From Methylomonas fluvii (GTDB lineage Bacteria > Pseudomonadota > Gammaproteobacteria > Methylococcales > Methylomonadaceae): a DNA stretch of 64,000 bases. Below the pieces are notes generated by a model. That model searched no databases, was not told where the DNA came from, and saw nothing but the letters and a program-made list of their open reading frames with translations. The stretch covers positions 1,364,001 through 1,428,000 of the forward strand of contig NZ_JACXST010000002.1 of the NCBI RefSeq assembly GCF_014850975.1. Reading direction: 5' to 3'. This document shows, piece by piece, positions 37,325 through 47,700 of this stretch (its first letter is position 1; each line of letters opens with the position of its first letter). Position numbers and translations under genes: made by a program.

Positions 37325-38843
37325 AGTCGCCCCTGAAAAGCCACAAATTCACGGCTAAAGCATTGAAACACAATAAATAATTGAAGAAAAAGACGGGCAA
37401 TAATTGCAAGAAATTAGTAAAATAGATATTAATTTCTTGCAAATTTTTATCGAAAATGAAGCCAAAATCCCAAGAAAGTAGCGGCCAAATCGATCTATTC
37501 AACACACCACTGGCCGACCTGTTGAATCCGAAGCATGAGCTTTACCAACTGGCAAATTTGATCGATTGGAAAGTACTGGATGATGCGTTCGGTGAATTTT
37601 TTACCGAGAACCAAGGCGCTCCGGCGTTGCCAACGCGTCTTATTGCCGGGCTTCATTACCTCAAACATGCGTTTGCACGCTCGGACGAAGCGGTCGTGGC
37701 ACAGTGGCTTGAAAATCCCTATTGGCAATATTTTTGTGGCGAAGAGTATTTCCAACACCAGATACCTTGCCACCCCACGTCACTGACCTATTGGCGAAAA
37801 CGGATCGGAGAAGAAGGTTGCGAGTGGATGTTATCGGTGACGATCCAGGCTGGCGTAGCCAGCAAGACCGTGAAGAAACAGGATTTTGAATCGGTGACGG
37901 TTGATAGCACGGTGCAAGAGAAAGCCATCACGTATCCGACCGATGGAAAATTGTATGAACGCTGTCGCCAGCACATGGTACGTCTGGCTGAGCAGCATGA
38001 GATTACACTACGGCAGAACTACAACCGCAAAGCCCCCTATTTGCTGATGATGGCGAACCGGTACAGTCATGCCAAGCAAATGAAGCGCAAACGCAAAATG
38101 CTCAAACAGCTCAAAACTTTGGTGGGTCGGGTTTACCGAGATATCGAGCGCCAATTGACGGATCAATCCGATGCAGTCAAATTGGCTTTTAAAGAGACGC
38201 TAGAGAAAACCCAACGGATTTTGAACCAACAACCCCAGGATAAAAACAAGCTGTACAGTTTCCACGCCACGGAAGTCGAATGCATTTCCAAAGGCAAAGT
38301 CCACAAGAAGTATGAATTCGGCGTCAAAGTGGGCATCACCGTCACCAACAAAAGTAATTTTGTGCTCGGCGCCCGCAGCTTTTCCGGTAATCCCTACGAT
38401 GGACACACCCTGGAATCGTGTCTGGAACAGGCGGAGATTCTAAGCGGTACACGCGCAAAAGAAGCTTTTGTGGATTTAGGATACCGTGGTGTCGAGGTCC
38501 CGAACGTGACCATTTACAAAGCCCGGCAAAAGAGAGGAATAAACACCCGGCGACTCAAACGCGCCCTCAAACGCCGCAATGCCATCGAACCCGTCATCGG
38601 GCACCTCAAAAACGACGGATTGCTGGGCCGCAATTACCTGAAAGGCGAACTGGGCGATGCCATGCATGCCATCTTATGCGGTGCTGACCACAATATCCGT
38701 ATAATCCTCAGGCAGTTGAGGATTTTTTTGCCTCATTTTTGGAGACCGCCATGTCGGATTTTGGCGCGGCCATTGAGCGCGCCGTTTTTATTGTCGGCCT
38801 GAATGCTGGTGTTCGGAAAATATCGGCTTTTTCAGGGACGACT
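37325..38843 (+). mobile_element. IS5-type insertion sequence, 1519 bp
   Basis: The terminal inverted repeats are AGTCGCCCCTGAAAAGCC (37325-37342) and, at the right end, the inverse of AGTCGTCCCTGAAAAAGCC (38825-38843). ATTT flanks both sides (37321-37324 and 38844-38847), a 4-bp target duplication as expected for the IS5 group. It holds one intact transposase gene, so the insertion may be recent. Confidence 0.9.
37456..38802 (+). CDS. IS5-type transposase, full length
   Basis: The 448-residue protein has a DUF772 N-terminal region (LPTRLIAGLHYLKHAF, NPYWQYFCGEEYF) and a DDE domain: first Asp in FESVTVDSTVQEKAI, second in AFVDLGYRGVEV, Glu in RRNAIEPVIGHLKNDGLLGR. A basic middle segment (about residues 200-260) is longer than in short IS5 transposases. 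The last about 25 residues run into the right end of the element. Confidence 0.9.
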   Translation: MKPKSQESSGQIDLFNTPLADLLNPKHELYQLANLIDWKVLDDAFGEFFTENQGAPALPTRLIAGLHYLKHAFARSDEAVVAQWLENPYWQYFCGEEYFQHQIPCHPTSLTYWRKRIGEEGCEWMLSVTIQAGVASKTVKKQDFESVTVDSTVQEKAITYPTDGKLYERCRQHMVRLAEQHEITLRQNYNRKAPYLLMMANRYSHAKQMKRKRKMLKQLKTLVGRVYRDIERQLTDQSDAVKLAFKETLEKTQRILNQQPQDKNKLYSFHATEVECISKGKVHKKYEFGVKVGITVTNKSNFVLGARSFSGNPYDGHTLESCLEQAEILSGTRAKEAFVDLGYRGVEVPNVTIYKARQKRGINTRRLKRALKRRNAIEPVIGHLKNDGLLGRNYLKGELGDAMHAILCGADHNIRIILRQLRIFLPHFWRPPCRILARPLSAPFLLSA

Positions 38844-39575
38844 ATTTATGGGTTGTGATAAAGCTCATGACCAGCGTTGGTCAAATTATATTGTGCCACT
38901 GCAGTTGGCTGCGATGAAGAACTTGTACAATAAACAACCCAAGGAATTGATTCATTGGGTGTTATACGAGCCGCCTTATAAAAAAAGATGGGAAGCTGAT
39001 TCAATTATCACCAAAACGGAAGAAAAGGAAGATGACGGATATAACCTACACAGCATCCGAAAAATGGCAACAGATAAATTAATAGCAGCAGGCGGCACCA
39101 GCTATATAAATAAAATTCAAACTATTGCTAAAACCTATAGCATTCAATACAAAGGAATTAACCAACCAGAAGACTTTTGGAATTATCTGCTATCACTGAG
39201 CGATAACTCTATTAGCCGGGTTTGGTATAGCGGACATGCTAGTGGGGATGGATTAATGCTAGCACTTACTCATAATTCGGCATGTCAAGCGGCTGCTTTT
39301 GCTACTGATATGCTATATAAAGCAGATATTTTAAAAAAGAGCGTTCTAGTTAAGAAGTTCATCAAAAAACCCAAGCAGGTTTCAAAATTTTATGGATGCC
39401 ACACCGAAGGCTTCGCAAAAACCTGGAATGGAGTTTTCGGCGTGGCTACCGCAGGGGCAAAAAATAAAATCGATTTTGGCGTTGTTGATACTCCATCTAA
39501 CATAGCAAATATAATGGAAAGGATTGAAAAAACCCCCACTTCACTCGGTAATCCAGACTGGACGGAATACAAGTA

Positions 39576-40196
39576 ATGCATATAACAGTCCTTTCCAGAA
39601 CTATCATTTTAGTGCTGTTTTTAATTTTTAGTTTCAGCTGCGACGCTGCAAATAGTGAACAAAAAAATCTTGAATTTATTTTACCAAAATCCTTTGAGCA
39701 AATATATCTCGCCAAATTTGGCCTGGACTTTCCTAAAACACTAGACATCTTAAATAGATGCATTCAATATAATGACAAGCAATGTTTGAAAGCTTATAAC
39801 GAGGTTATGGAAGGAAAAAAAACACTCCAATCCGTTCATTCCTCTGATGCCCTAGAAACAACACTAAATATTATTGAAAAAGCCTGTCTTTCCAAAGATG
39901 AAAACCTGGCAAATTTTACTTGCTATGGCGGCATTATATCCTTGTATTTTTATAACTCTCCGGAACAGGATGCCAAAATTCTTGAGCGAATAAAAATCTA
40001 TCCAAAGAAGATTAAAAACATGATTTTTGATAATGAATTCTATTGGTTTTACAACAGGCCAAATAAGGATGTGTGGATAAACGCGGTATCAACGATGGAT
40101 GTCGATTGGAAAAATGACACTTACAAACAATATATTTTGAGCCTTTTTAGAAAAAGCATTGAAGAAGCAAAAGGTGAAACTTGGGTATCGAGATAG
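39576..40196 (+). CDS. exported protein of unknown function, coupled to the caspase-like gene
   Basis: The 206-residue protein has an N-terminal signal peptide (ending about FSFSCDAA) and no other membrane segment. Four cysteines in the mature part (CIQYNDKQC, KACLSKDE, FTCYGG) could pair. I recognise no family. Its ATG overlaps the stop of the preceding gene by one base, so the two are translated together. The AT-rich composition is shared with the preceding gene and suggests joint transfer. An immunity or partner role is only a guess. Confidence 0.65.
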   Translation: MHITVLSRTIILVLFLIFSFSCDAANSEQKNLEFILPKSFEQIYLAKFGLDFPKTLDILNRCIQYNDKQCLKAYNEVMEGKKTLQSVHSSDALETTLNIIEKACLSKDENLANFTCYGGIISLYFYNSPEQDAKILERIKIYPKKIKNMIFDNEFYWFYNRPNKDVWINAVSTMDVDWKNDTYKQYILSLFRKSIEEAKGETWVSR

Positions 40197-40495
40197 GACC
40201 GCAGATTGGTTTGGAGCAAAACGGAAAACCAGTTTTCCTCCAAGATTGATGGATTAACCAGCCCAACGAACTCTTCCGTCTCCACAACCTTAGCCATATC
40301 CCGATTAGTCAAAAAATACACCATCGAAATAGCCACCAAAAAGAACAAGTCGAAGTAAAAATCACATTCATGATCGGACCAAAAAGATCTGACTCCTATC
40401 ATCACAGACCCGAGCACCACCACAACAACCACTATCAAAGAATCCAGATTCAAACTGGTAACGCCGAACTCGACAATCACATCCGCCAACCCCAT
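40121..40495 (-). CDS. hypothetical membrane protein, possibly 5'-truncated
   Basis: The frame from the ATG at 40495 encodes 124 residues with two hydrophobic helices (LIVVVVVVLGSVMIG and LFFLVAISMVYFL). The same frame stays open upstream to about 40620 and encodes further hydrophobic sequence (FQAFIFLVIW, VGSLVCWLCMGL) but has no ATG there. It may be the remains of a longer gene. It overlaps the end of the secreted-protein gene by about 75 bp on the other strand. Confidence 0.35.
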   Translation of the reverse strand: MGLADVIVEFGVTSLNLDSLIVVVVVVLGSVMIGVRSFWSDHECDFYFDLFFLVAISMVYFLTNRDMAKVVETEEFVGLVNPSILEENWFSVLLQTNLRSYLDTQVSPFASSMLFLKRLKIYCL

Positions 40496-40673
40496 GCAAA
40501 GCCAGCAAACCAGCGATCCAACTAGCTTTTTTATCCCAGCCTGTTCATTTTTGCTACAGTTCCCCTTAAGATACGACCAAATGACTAAAAAAATGAATGC
40601 TTGAAATGTTCGAACGGCGTGGTAACTTTAGCCACTTAACCATAATAATAACTAGCTTAAGAGGAAACATCGC

Positions 40674-41219
40674 ATGAGCCTTGACGAAAACAACAACGAG
40701 ACTGAAGCCCAAAATCAAGCTGAAGAGCCTAAGCAACCGGAAACAAGTTCAGCCGGTGATTCCGCTGCGGCAGCAAAAGATGCGGCCGGCAATATTGTCG
40801 CTAACCTGTTGGCCCTGAAAGAATCCAATCCTAAAGTATTTTTTGGCGGTGTCGGCGCGTTAGCACTGATCGTGGTAGCCATGTTTTTGGGCGGCGGTTC
40901 TGATGCCAAATTGCCGGTTCACCAAGCGAAAGCCATGGTCCCAGGCCAAAACTACGTATTGAAAAGCCCCAACACTTACGATCCAAATGCAACTGTCAGA
41001 TTAGTCGCCGTCCCCGGCTCCATGGCCGCTTACGATGATACCGAAGAAAATGATCGCGACGGCGCTTGCAAACACATGCCGCTTAACACCGCAGTGAAAC
41101 TGATTCAAGCTCAAGCGGATACCACAGACAAAAACGTTCAGTGGGCGGAAGTTGAGATCACGGAATCCGGCGAATGCCAAGGCCGAAAAGCCTGGACTTC
41201 AGCAATAAACCTGCAATAA
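40674..41219 (+). CDS. membrane-anchored protein of unknown function
   Basis: The 181-residue protein has a hydrophilic, Glu/Gln/Ala-rich start (about residues 1-50), one membrane helix (VFFGGVGALALIVVAMFLGGG, about 54-74) and a C-terminal domain of about 105 residues with two cysteines (GACKHMP, GECQGR) that probably faces the periplasm. The domain reads as mostly beta. A good ribosome binding site (AGAGGA) precedes the ATG. I do not recognise the family. Confidence 0.7.
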   Translation: MSLDENNNETEAQNQAEEPKQPETSSAGDSAAAAKDAAGNIVANLLALKESNPKVFFGGVGALALIVVAMFLGGGSDAKLPVHQAKAMVPGQNYVLKSPNTYDPNATVRLVAVPGSMAAYDDTEENDRDGACKHMPLNTAVKLIQAQADTTDKNVQWAEVEITESGECQGRKAWTSAINLQ

Positions 41220-41222
41220 CTG

Positions 41223-41250
41223 TTGACACAAAAAAATATCTTTTTATAAT
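41223..41250 (+). promoter_or_regulatory. consensus sigma-70 promoter of the tRNA cluster
   Basis: TTGACA (41223-41228), a 16-bp spacer and TATAAT (41245-41250), both hexamers perfect, end 19 bp before the first tRNA. It starts 3 bp after the stop of the preceding gene. Confidence 0.85.
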
Positions 41251-41269
41251 ACGCAGGATAGTAAGCCAA

Positions 41270-41345
<76 letters not shown>

Positions 41346-41351
41346 AATTTG

Positions 41352-41379
41352 AAAAGCCGCGGCAAATCGCGGCTTTTTT
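41352..41379 (+). terminator. rho-independent terminator after first tRNA-Gly
   Basis: AAAAGCCGCG (41352-41361) pairs with CGCGGCTTTT, followed by T's to 41379. It lies inside the cluster, before tRNA-Cys. Confidence 0.75.
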
Positions 41380-41393
41380 ATTGCACCTATAAA

Positions 41394-41467
41394 GGCTGCG
41401 TAGCAAAATGGTTATGCAGCGGCCTGCAAAGCCGTATATACCGGTTCGATTCCGGTCGCAGCCTCCA
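41394..41467 (+). tRNA. tRNA-Cys (GCA)
   Basis: 74 nt with encoded CCA. Acceptor stem GGCTGCG/CGCAGCC, anticodon GCA in CCTGCAAA, and T-loop GGTTCGATTCC. Confidence 0.96.
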
Positions 41468-41479
41468 CTATTATATTTT

Positions 41480-41555
<76 letters not shown>

Positions 41556-41560
41556 AATTT

Positions 41561-41589
41561 AAAAAGCCGTGATTTATCGCGGCTTTTTT
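41561..41589 (+). terminator. rho-independent terminator after second tRNA-Gly
   Basis: AAAAAGCCGTGA pairs with TCGCGGCTTTTT (one G-T wobble), followed by T's. It is a diverged copy of the hairpin at 41352-41379. Confidence 0.8.
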
Positions 41590-41697
41590 ATTGTCTGAAG
41601 ATAAGTAAACCACAGCTTGTGGACGGGCGTAAAAACCAGTTTTTACGCCGTACAAATGCCAAAGCCGACTAAAGATCGCCTGCTAACCAATTCTAAC

Positions 41698-44600
41698 TCA
41701 CACCAAAACCCGCTCAATACCGCCCTTACTGACCCGATCCAAATATCCTGTCATCCAGTTTTCACCCAGCACATGCTTGGCGATTTCCACGACGATGTAA
41801 TCGACTTCCATTTGCTCGACTTCGTCTTCGAACCGCTGTAAGCCTTGCATGCACGACGGACAGGAGGTCAACATCTTCACCGCGCCGTCGTAACCGTCTG
41901 ACCGTAATTTAGCCGTGTCTTTCTGTAATTCTTCCGCCTTTCGAAAACGAATCTGGGTAGAAATATCCGGCCGCGCCACCGCCAAAGTACCCGACTCGCC
42001 GCAACAGCGCTCGGATTTGGCGACCGGCGCGCCAATCAACTGATTGACCACTTTGATCGGGTCTTGCTGCTTGAACGGACTATGACACGGGTCGTGATAT
42101 AGATAACGCGCCCCGTTCACTCCTTCCAGCCGTACGCCTTTTTCCAGCAGATATTCGTGAATATCGATCAGGCGGCAACCCGGAAAAATTTTCTCAAATT
42201 CGTAATCCTGCAATTGATCCTGGCAAGTACCGCAACTCACCACTACGGTCTTAATATCCAGATAATTCAAGGTATTGGCCACCCGGTGGAACAACACCCG
42301 GTTGTCAGTGGTAATTTTCTGCGCCTTATCAAACTGCCCGCCGGCGCGTTGCGGGTAACCGCAGCACAAATAGCCAGGGGGCAACACGGTTTGCACACCA
42401 ATCTCGTACAACATGGCCTGGGTCGCCAATCCGACTTGCGAGAACAGGCGCTCGGAACCGCAGCCCGGAAAATAAAACACGGCTTCGGAATCGGTGCGGG
42501 TTTTGGCATGGTCGCGAATGATAGGCACAATCTGGCCGTCTTCGATGTCCAGCAGCGCCCGCGCGGTTTTGGTCGGTAAATCGCCAGGCATTTTCCGATT
42601 CATGAAATGAATCACTTGCTCACGCACCGGCGGCTTGCCGACCGTGGCCGGCGGCTGGGCGATCTGCGCCTTACTCCATGGCTTTAACAATGTATTGCCA
42701 ATGCGCTGCGCTTTATAAGTCCAGTCGATCATCGCCGTGCGCATCGCCTTGACCGTGTTCGGGTTGGACGCAGTCAAGAAAGCAATCGCCATGGTTTTGG
42801 CCGGGTTGAAACTTTGCTTGCCCATCTTGCGCAGCAGATTGCGCATATTCATCGACACATCGCCGAAATCGATGTCCACCGGACACGGATTGAAGCATTT
42901 GTGACACACCGTGCAATGGTCGGCGACGTCTTCGAACTCTTTCCAATGGGTAATCGAAATCCCGCGCCGGGTTTGTTCTTCATATAAAAACGCTTCGATC
43001 AATAGCGAAGTCGCCAAGATTTTATTACGCGGTGAATACAACAAATTGGCCGGCGGTACGTGTGTGGCGCAAACCGGCTTGCATTTGCCGCAACGCAGAC
43101 AATCCTTAACCGAATCGGAAATCGCGCCGATGTCGCTTTGCTGCATAATCAACGACTCAAAACCCATCAAACTAAATGACGTGGTATAAGCCGAACGCAA
43201 ATCGGCACCCGGCATCAACTTGCCGCGGTTGAAACGGCCTTCCGGATCGATACGGTTTTTATACGCATGAAAATCCGCCAACTCATCCTCGGTCAAGAAC
43301 TCGTATTTGGTAATGCCTATGCCATGTTCGCCGGAAATAGCCCCTCCCAATGAGCGTGCCAAAGCCATGATCCGCGCCACGGCTGCATTGGCCTCTTGCA
43401 GCATTTCGTAATGATCGGAGTTGACCGGCAGATTGGTGTGCACATTGCCATCACCGGCGTGCATGTGCAGAGCCACGAACACTCGGCCGCGCAGAATTTC
43501 TTTATGTAAAGTCTCGATGCGCTCGACGATGGGCCGGAAATTATCGCCTTCGAAAATTTCCCGCAAGCGTGGCAGCAACTCCTGCTTCCACGACACCCGT
43601 AACGAGTAATCCTGCAAGCGATGAAACAAAATCGGCTCGGCGGCGCGATTGCTCAGTTCGCCGATCTTGATACCCCGCGATTCGAAGGCTTTTTCGGCTT
43701 CTGCCAACGGCAAATCCAGATTGTCGTAAATCCATTGCCAGCGCTGTTTTACCGTGCCTACCGCATCCAGAGCCAAGGCCCGGCGCTCGTCCAACAACTC
43801 GGACTTATTCACGCCCTCCTCGTAGGCCCGCAATGGCAAATCGCCGCTCAACAGTTCGGTCAACGCTTGGCATAAGCGCAATTTATTGTTCAGTGACAAT
43901 TCGATGTTGATGCGCTCGATGCCGTCGCAATAATCGCCCATCCTCGGCAGCGGGATCACCACATCTTCGTTGATTTTAAAGGCATTGGTATGCCGGGCAA
44001 TCGCCGCGGTGCGACCGCGATCCAACCAGAATTTCTTGCGGGTTTCCGGATTGACGGCGATAAAGCCCTCGGCGCCGCGCGCATTACATATGCGCACTAC
44101 TTCGGACGCCGCCATCGCGACTTGGTTTTCATCGTCGCCGACGATGTCGCCGATCAGCACCATTTTCGGCCGACCGTGGCGTTTGGCTTTAGTGGCATAA
44201 CCGACGGCTTTAACGTAGCGCTCGTCCAGATGCTCCAGACCGGCCAGCATCACTCGGCTAGCGCCCTCTTTCGGCAAATCAGCCAGGTAATCGCGAATTT
44301 CGACGATAGAAGGCACCGCCTCGCGGACCTGCCCGAAGAACTCCAGGCAAAACGTGCGGCTAACCGGCGGCATTTCGTGCAGAATCCAGCGTGCGGAGGT
44401 GATGATGCCGTCACAGCCTTCTTTTTGAATACCGGGCAGACCACCGAGAAACTTGTCGGTGACATCCTTGCCCAAACCGGTCTTGCGGAAAAAACTGCCG
44501 GAAATTTCCAGGATTTCTTCGCCCAGCAATTGCTTGCCGCTGGCATCGAAGCGCTTCAGCAAAAACGCGGCTTTATCTTGTTCGTGGATCTTGCCCAGAT

Positions 44601-45624
44601 TGTGATTCAGCCGCTCGACCTCCAGCCAATTACCGTCCGGCGTCACCATCCGCCAGGAAGCCAAATTGTCCAGCGCCGTTCCCCACAACACGGCCTTTTT
44701 GCCGCCAGCATTCATCGCAATATTGCCGCCGATGCAGGATGCGTCCGCGGACGTTGGATCGCAGGCAAACACCAAACCGGACTGTTCCGCGGCTTCCATC
44801 ACCCGTCGAGTAACGACGCCGGCGCCGGTGTGGATCGTCGCATACGAACTATCCACTCCAGGCAATAAAGTATGCCGCTCTACCGGTCCCATCACCAACA
44901 GCTTTTCGGTGTTGATCACCGCCGAATAAGCATTGAGCGGCACCGCGCCACCGGTGTAACCCGTGCCACCGCCGCGAGGAATGATGGTCAAGCCCAGTTC
45001 GATGCAACCCCGCACCAAATGCCCGACTTCGTCTTCTGAGGTTGGGTACAGCACTACGAACGGATACTCCACCCGCCAGTCGGTGGCGTCGGTCACGTGA
45101 CTAACCCGCGCGAAACCATCGAAGCTGATATTGTCTTTGCGGGTGTATTGCGATAACAGCGTCAACACGCTGCGGCGCAGTTGCGCGGTGCGTTCGAAAT
45201 GGGCTTCGAATTCATTGACCGCCTGATGGGCGGCGGCGATCAATTGCGCTACACGCTCGGCCCGCCCGGTGTGCTGGTTCTCCAGTTCGGTTTGCCGGCC
45301 CTCCATCTGCCCCAAACGATGCCGCAAGGCTTGCAGCAAGGCGCGACGCCGCTTGGCATTATCAAGCAAATCGTCTTCGAGATAAGGGTTGCGCTGTACC
45401 GCCCAAATGTCGCCCAACACTTCATACAACATCCGCGCGGAGCGCCCGGTAATCCTCTCACCGCGTAACGACTCAAGCACCCACCACATGTCTTCACCGA
45501 GCAAGCGAATGACTATTTCGCGATCGGAAAACGAGGTGTAGTTATAAGGAATTTCCCGCAGTCGCGCGGGCGTTGCATCATCGGATACTGGGAATAATTG
45601 AGAAGCCACTGGCAATCGACGCAT
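41698..45624 (-). CDS. large FAD / Fe-S / CCG-domain oxidoreductase (D-lactate or glycolate dehydrogenase type)
   Basis: The 1308-residue fusion has in order: an N-terminal DUF3683-like region (about 1-160); a GlcD-type FAD domain ([14 protein letters not shown] near 215); an FAD-oxidase C domain with [14 protein letters not shown] and EHGIG; two [4Fe-4S] motifs ([23 protein letters not shown]); and two CCG domains as in GlcF/HdrB ([26 protein letters not shown]). It thus joins the roles of GlcD/GlcE and GlcF in one chain and probably passes electrons from a 2-hydroxy acid to quinone. The substrate is not shown by sequence. Confidence 0.85.
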   Translation of the reverse strand: MRRLPVASQLFPVSDDATPARLREIPYNYTSFSDREIVIRLLGEDMWWVLESLRGERITGRSARMLYEVLGDIWAVQRNPYLEDDLLDNAKRRRALLQALRHRLGQMEGRQTELENQHTGRAERVAQLIAAAHQAVNEFEAHFERTAQLRRSVLTLLSQYTRKDNISFDGFARVSHVTDATDWRVEYPFVVLYPTSEDEVGHLVRGCIELGLTIIPRGGGTGYTGGAVPLNAYSAVINTEKLLVMGPVERHTLLPGVDSSYATIHTGAGVVTRRVMEAAEQSGLVFACDPTSADASCIGGNIAMNAGGKKAVLWGTALDNLASWRMVTPDGNWLEVERLNHNLGKIHEQDKAAFLLKRFDASGKQLLGEEILEISGSFFRKTGLGKDVTDKFLGGLPGIQKEGCDGIITSARWILHEMPPVSRTFCLEFFGQVREAVPSIVEIRDYLADLPKEGASRVMLAGLEHLDERYVKAVGYATKAKRHGRPKMVLIGDIVGDDENQVAMAASEVVRICNARGAEGFIAVNPETRKKFWLDRGRTAAIARHTNAFKINEDVVIPLPRMGDYCDGIERINIELSLNNKLRLCQALTELLSGDLPLRAYEEGVNKSELLDERRALALDAVGTVKQRWQWIYDNLDLPLAEAEKAFESRGIKIGELSNRAAEPILFHRLQDYSLRVSWKQELLPRLREIFEGDNFRPIVERIETLHKEILRGRVFVALHMHAGDGNVHTNLPVNSDHYEMLQEANAAVARIMALARSLGGAISGEHGIGITKYEFLTEDELADFHAYKNRIDPEGRFNRGKLMPGADLRSAYTTSFSLMGFESLIMQQSDIGAISDSVKDCLRCGKCKPVCATHVPPANLLYSPRNKILATSLLIEAFLYEEQTRRGISITHWKEFEDVADHCTVCHKCFNPCPVDIDFGDVSMNMRNLLRKMGKQSFNPAKTMAIAFLTASNPNTVKAMRTAMIDWTYKAQRIGNTLLKPWSKAQIAQPPATVGKPPVREQVIHFMNRKMPGDLPTKTARALLDIEDGQIVPIIRDHAKTRTDSEAVFYFPGCGSERLFSQVGLATQAMLYEIGVQTVLPPGYLCCGYPQRAGGQFDKAQKITTDNRVLFHRVANTLNYLDIKTVVVSCGTCQDQLQDYEFEKIFPGCRLIDIHEYLLEKGVRLEGVNGARYLYHDPCHSPFKQQDPIKVVNQLIGAPVAKSERCCGESGTLAVARPDISTQIRFRKAEELQKDTAKLRSDGYDGAVKMLTSCPSCMQGLQRFEDEVEQMEVDYIVVEIAKHVLGENWMTGYLDRVSKGGIERVLV

Positions 45625-45722
45625 AGGAAGTCATAATGCGCCAAATTTTAGCATGCCAGCGGATGAGGCATGACCGAAAAATCAGCTTACAAACCGCGAA
45701 TTATCTGAGGTTAATCGATTCG

Positions 45723-47390
45723 CTAATTGAATCTGAGCTTATCTCGCAAACTCTGTAAGCCCTTGTGCGCAGGGTTGACTTCCAAACCTTCCTGCACTTT
45801 TTTCAAGGCCTCCGAGCGGTCGTTCTTTTCGTAAAACTCCCACGCCTGCTGTTCCAGCGTATCGGCAATTTTATTGATACCGTCTATTGCCGCTTTGTTG
45901 TATGGATCGATTTTTAAAACCTCTTGATAGGCCCAAAACGCGTTGCTACCGGTGGGCGCCGTGAGGTAACCGACATCGAAATGAATATCCGCCAACTCCA
46001 ATAAATCCTTAATTTTTTGGTTTTGCTCCGGATTGAGTTCAACAGCAACCTTTACCACTTCGGTAGCCGCTTGCTTTTCGTTTAGGGTCCAATAGACGTT
46101 CAAACCGATCAAACAAGCCAGCAACACGCCAGTTGACCACAGTCCGTAATAGACGGACGAATGCGGTCCGATAGCCGTTAAAAATTCGTCGATACTGGCG
46201 CTGCGATCCTCCTGTCTAAAGGCCAAAGCCCTTTGTAGACCTTTCCATTGCCGACGCTTAAGCTGAGCGATGGGTTTAGGCTGCAGATTGACTTCCATGG
46301 CTTTTTCCGCGGATAAACGGCCGAACGGATGCTTGCCGCTCAACAGTTCGTAAGTGATGCAGGCCAAGGCATAAATATCGTCGCGCGGATCGGGATCGCT
46401 ATTTTGCAGCTGTTCCAAACTGGCATAGGCCGGGGTCATCGCGCCCAGCGACCGCGCATTAAAAATCGTGGCGTCGTGGCCGTCTTTTTCGCTGCGACCG
46501 ATGGCGCAAGCGATCCCGAAATCCAGGACGCGGATTTCGCCGTCGTCCCCGACAAACACATTCCCCGGTTTAAAGTCGGAGTGAACGATATTTTTTTTAT
46601 GCGCATGCGCTAAGGCTTCTGCCATCGCACTGATAATAGGCCAGGCTTTTTTGAAGGGTAATCCGCTGTCGACATGCTCACGGATCAAGTGACTGAGCGG
46701 CTTGCCTTGCAAGTACTCCATCGACATAAACACGTGCGTGCCGTCCCGATCAAAGTCGTAGACTTTAATAATATTGGGATGAGACAAGGTTTGCGCGCGC
46801 TTGGTCTCCCGCTGCAAAGCCACCAACGCCATCGGATTGAATTGAAAATCCTGGTTTAATACCTTTAAAGCGACGAAAGGCTCTTTATCCGAGGCCTCTA
46901 CTTTGCGCAAGTCGGTGGCTTTAAACACCATCCCCATGCCGCCCACTCCGAGCAATTCTTCGAGCACAAAACGACCTTTCAAGGTACTTCCGACTGTCAG
47001 CTCGGCGCGCGGCTGCGAGGGGTCCAAGCCTTGCAACAAGGATTCGGTCGTCAGTGTCGGTGGTTGCGTAGCGGGTGAAACCGGCAGTATCGTCGTCGCC
47101 GTAGCCGGTGCGGAAACTATGCTGGTTGCATCGTCTGCAGCGGAGTCCCGTGAAGGCGCCATTTGGGTTTGGTCGCCGACAATCCGGGTTTCGTCTTGCA
47201 TGGCCGTTTGCAAACCGCGATAAACATCCGCGCCAATTTTTCCGTTCCGATATTCGTTTTCCAAGAATTGCCGGGCCGCATCTAAAACCTGTTCGGGTTC
47301 CGCGCTTAACGCGGCCGCCACGCCCAATAAATCTTCATAGGCTAGTTGAGCCTGCTGAAAGGCTTTCAATGCGAGCTCGAATCTGGACAT
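45723..47390 (-). CDS. serine/threonine protein kinase with membrane segment
   Basis: The 555-residue Hanks-type kinase domain spans about residues 138-400: LGVGGMGMVFKATDL (P-loop), FVALKVLN (Lys), HSDFKPGNVFV (catalytic loop) and VLDFGIA (DFG). The HRD arginine is replaced by Ser, so activation-loop phosphorylation may not control it in the usual way. One membrane helix (SVYYGLWSTGVLLACLIGLNV, about 410-430) separates the cytoplasmic kinase from a TPR-like C-terminal region in the periplasm. The first about 135 residues hold a helical region and a Thr-rich linker. Confidence 0.88.
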   Translation of the reverse strand: MSRFELALKAFQQAQLAYEDLLGVAAALSAEPEQVLDAARQFLENEYRNGKIGADVYRGLQTAMQDETRIVGDQTQMAPSRDSAADDATSIVSAPATATTILPVSPATQPPTLTTESLLQGLDPSQPRAELTVGSTLKGRFVLEELLGVGGMGMVFKATDLRKVEASDKEPFVALKVLNQDFQFNPMALVALQRETKRAQTLSHPNIIKVYDFDRDGTHVFMSMEYLQGKPLSHLIREHVDSGLPFKKAWPIISAMAEALAHAHKKNIVHSDFKPGNVFVGDDGEIRVLDFGIACAIGRSEKDGHDATIFNARSLGAMTPAYASLEQLQNSDPDPRDDIYALACITYELLSGKHPFGRLSAEKAMEVNLQPKPIAQLKRRQWKGLQRALAFRQEDRSASIDEFLTAIGPHSSVYYGLWSTGVLLACLIGLNVYWTLNEKQAATEVVKVAVELNPEQNQKIKDLLELADIHFDVGYLTAPTGSNAFWAYQEVLKIDPYNKAAIDGINKIADTLEQQAWEFYEKNDRSEALKKVQEGLEVNPAHKGLQSLRDKLRFN

Positions 47391-47648
47391 GGCAAACGAC
47401 AGTCAGGGAAAGTGTAAGGATTTTAGCCGAAGAGCTTGTTCGTGTCGCTGCAATTGCCCTTTACGGTCTAAAAACCTCCAAGCCCCAACATCGGCCAGGA
47501 AAAATCCCGTCCAGGTCCGGCAAATTCGCGCCACCAGCGCATTTGCTGTTTCCCGGGCCTGACGGCCATCAGAAATTTACTGACCACTATTGAGTAAGAA
47601 AAAGCTCGATTGGTCGATGCCGAATCTCCAAACAAAATTTAATTACTA
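47391..47648. other. upstream region shared by the kinase and autotransporter genes
   Basis: Divergent intergenic region with no gene visible. Besides the box at 47649-47675 I see no repeat or hairpin. Confidence 0.5.
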
Positions 47649-47675
47649 TTGAAAACATCAACATGCATCTATAAT
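47649..47675 (+). promoter_or_regulatory. possible promoter of the autotransporter gene
   Basis: TTGAAA (47649-47654) and TATAAT (47670-47675) with a short 15-bp spacer, about 25 bp upstream of the ATG. Confidence 0.45.
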
Positions 47676-47700
47676 AAGTTGCAAAAATTATTTCGGATAA

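Larger units (their letters stand above)
37283..39576 (+). pseudogene. caspase/CHAT-like gene split by an insertion sequence
   Basis: Codons 1-14 (MENFVILIGGPGLF) lie at 37283-37324; the rest (MGCDKAHDQRWSNYIVP onward) lies at 38848-39576. Removing the IS and one ATTT restores a 256-residue frame. His144 in VWYSGHASGDG and Cys198 in FYGCHTEGFAKTWNGVFG, followed by AGA, recall the His/Cys dyad of clan CD peptidases (caspase, CHAT). No signal peptide. The stop overlaps the start of the next gene (TAATG). A shortened product from the ATG at 38848 would lack only 14 residues, so partial function is possible. I do not recognise a named family. Confidence 0.65.

Noticed and set aside
43990-44868. 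Plus-strand open frame of 292 residues
   Set aside because: Antisense of the FAD oxidoreductase, with no recognisable domain.
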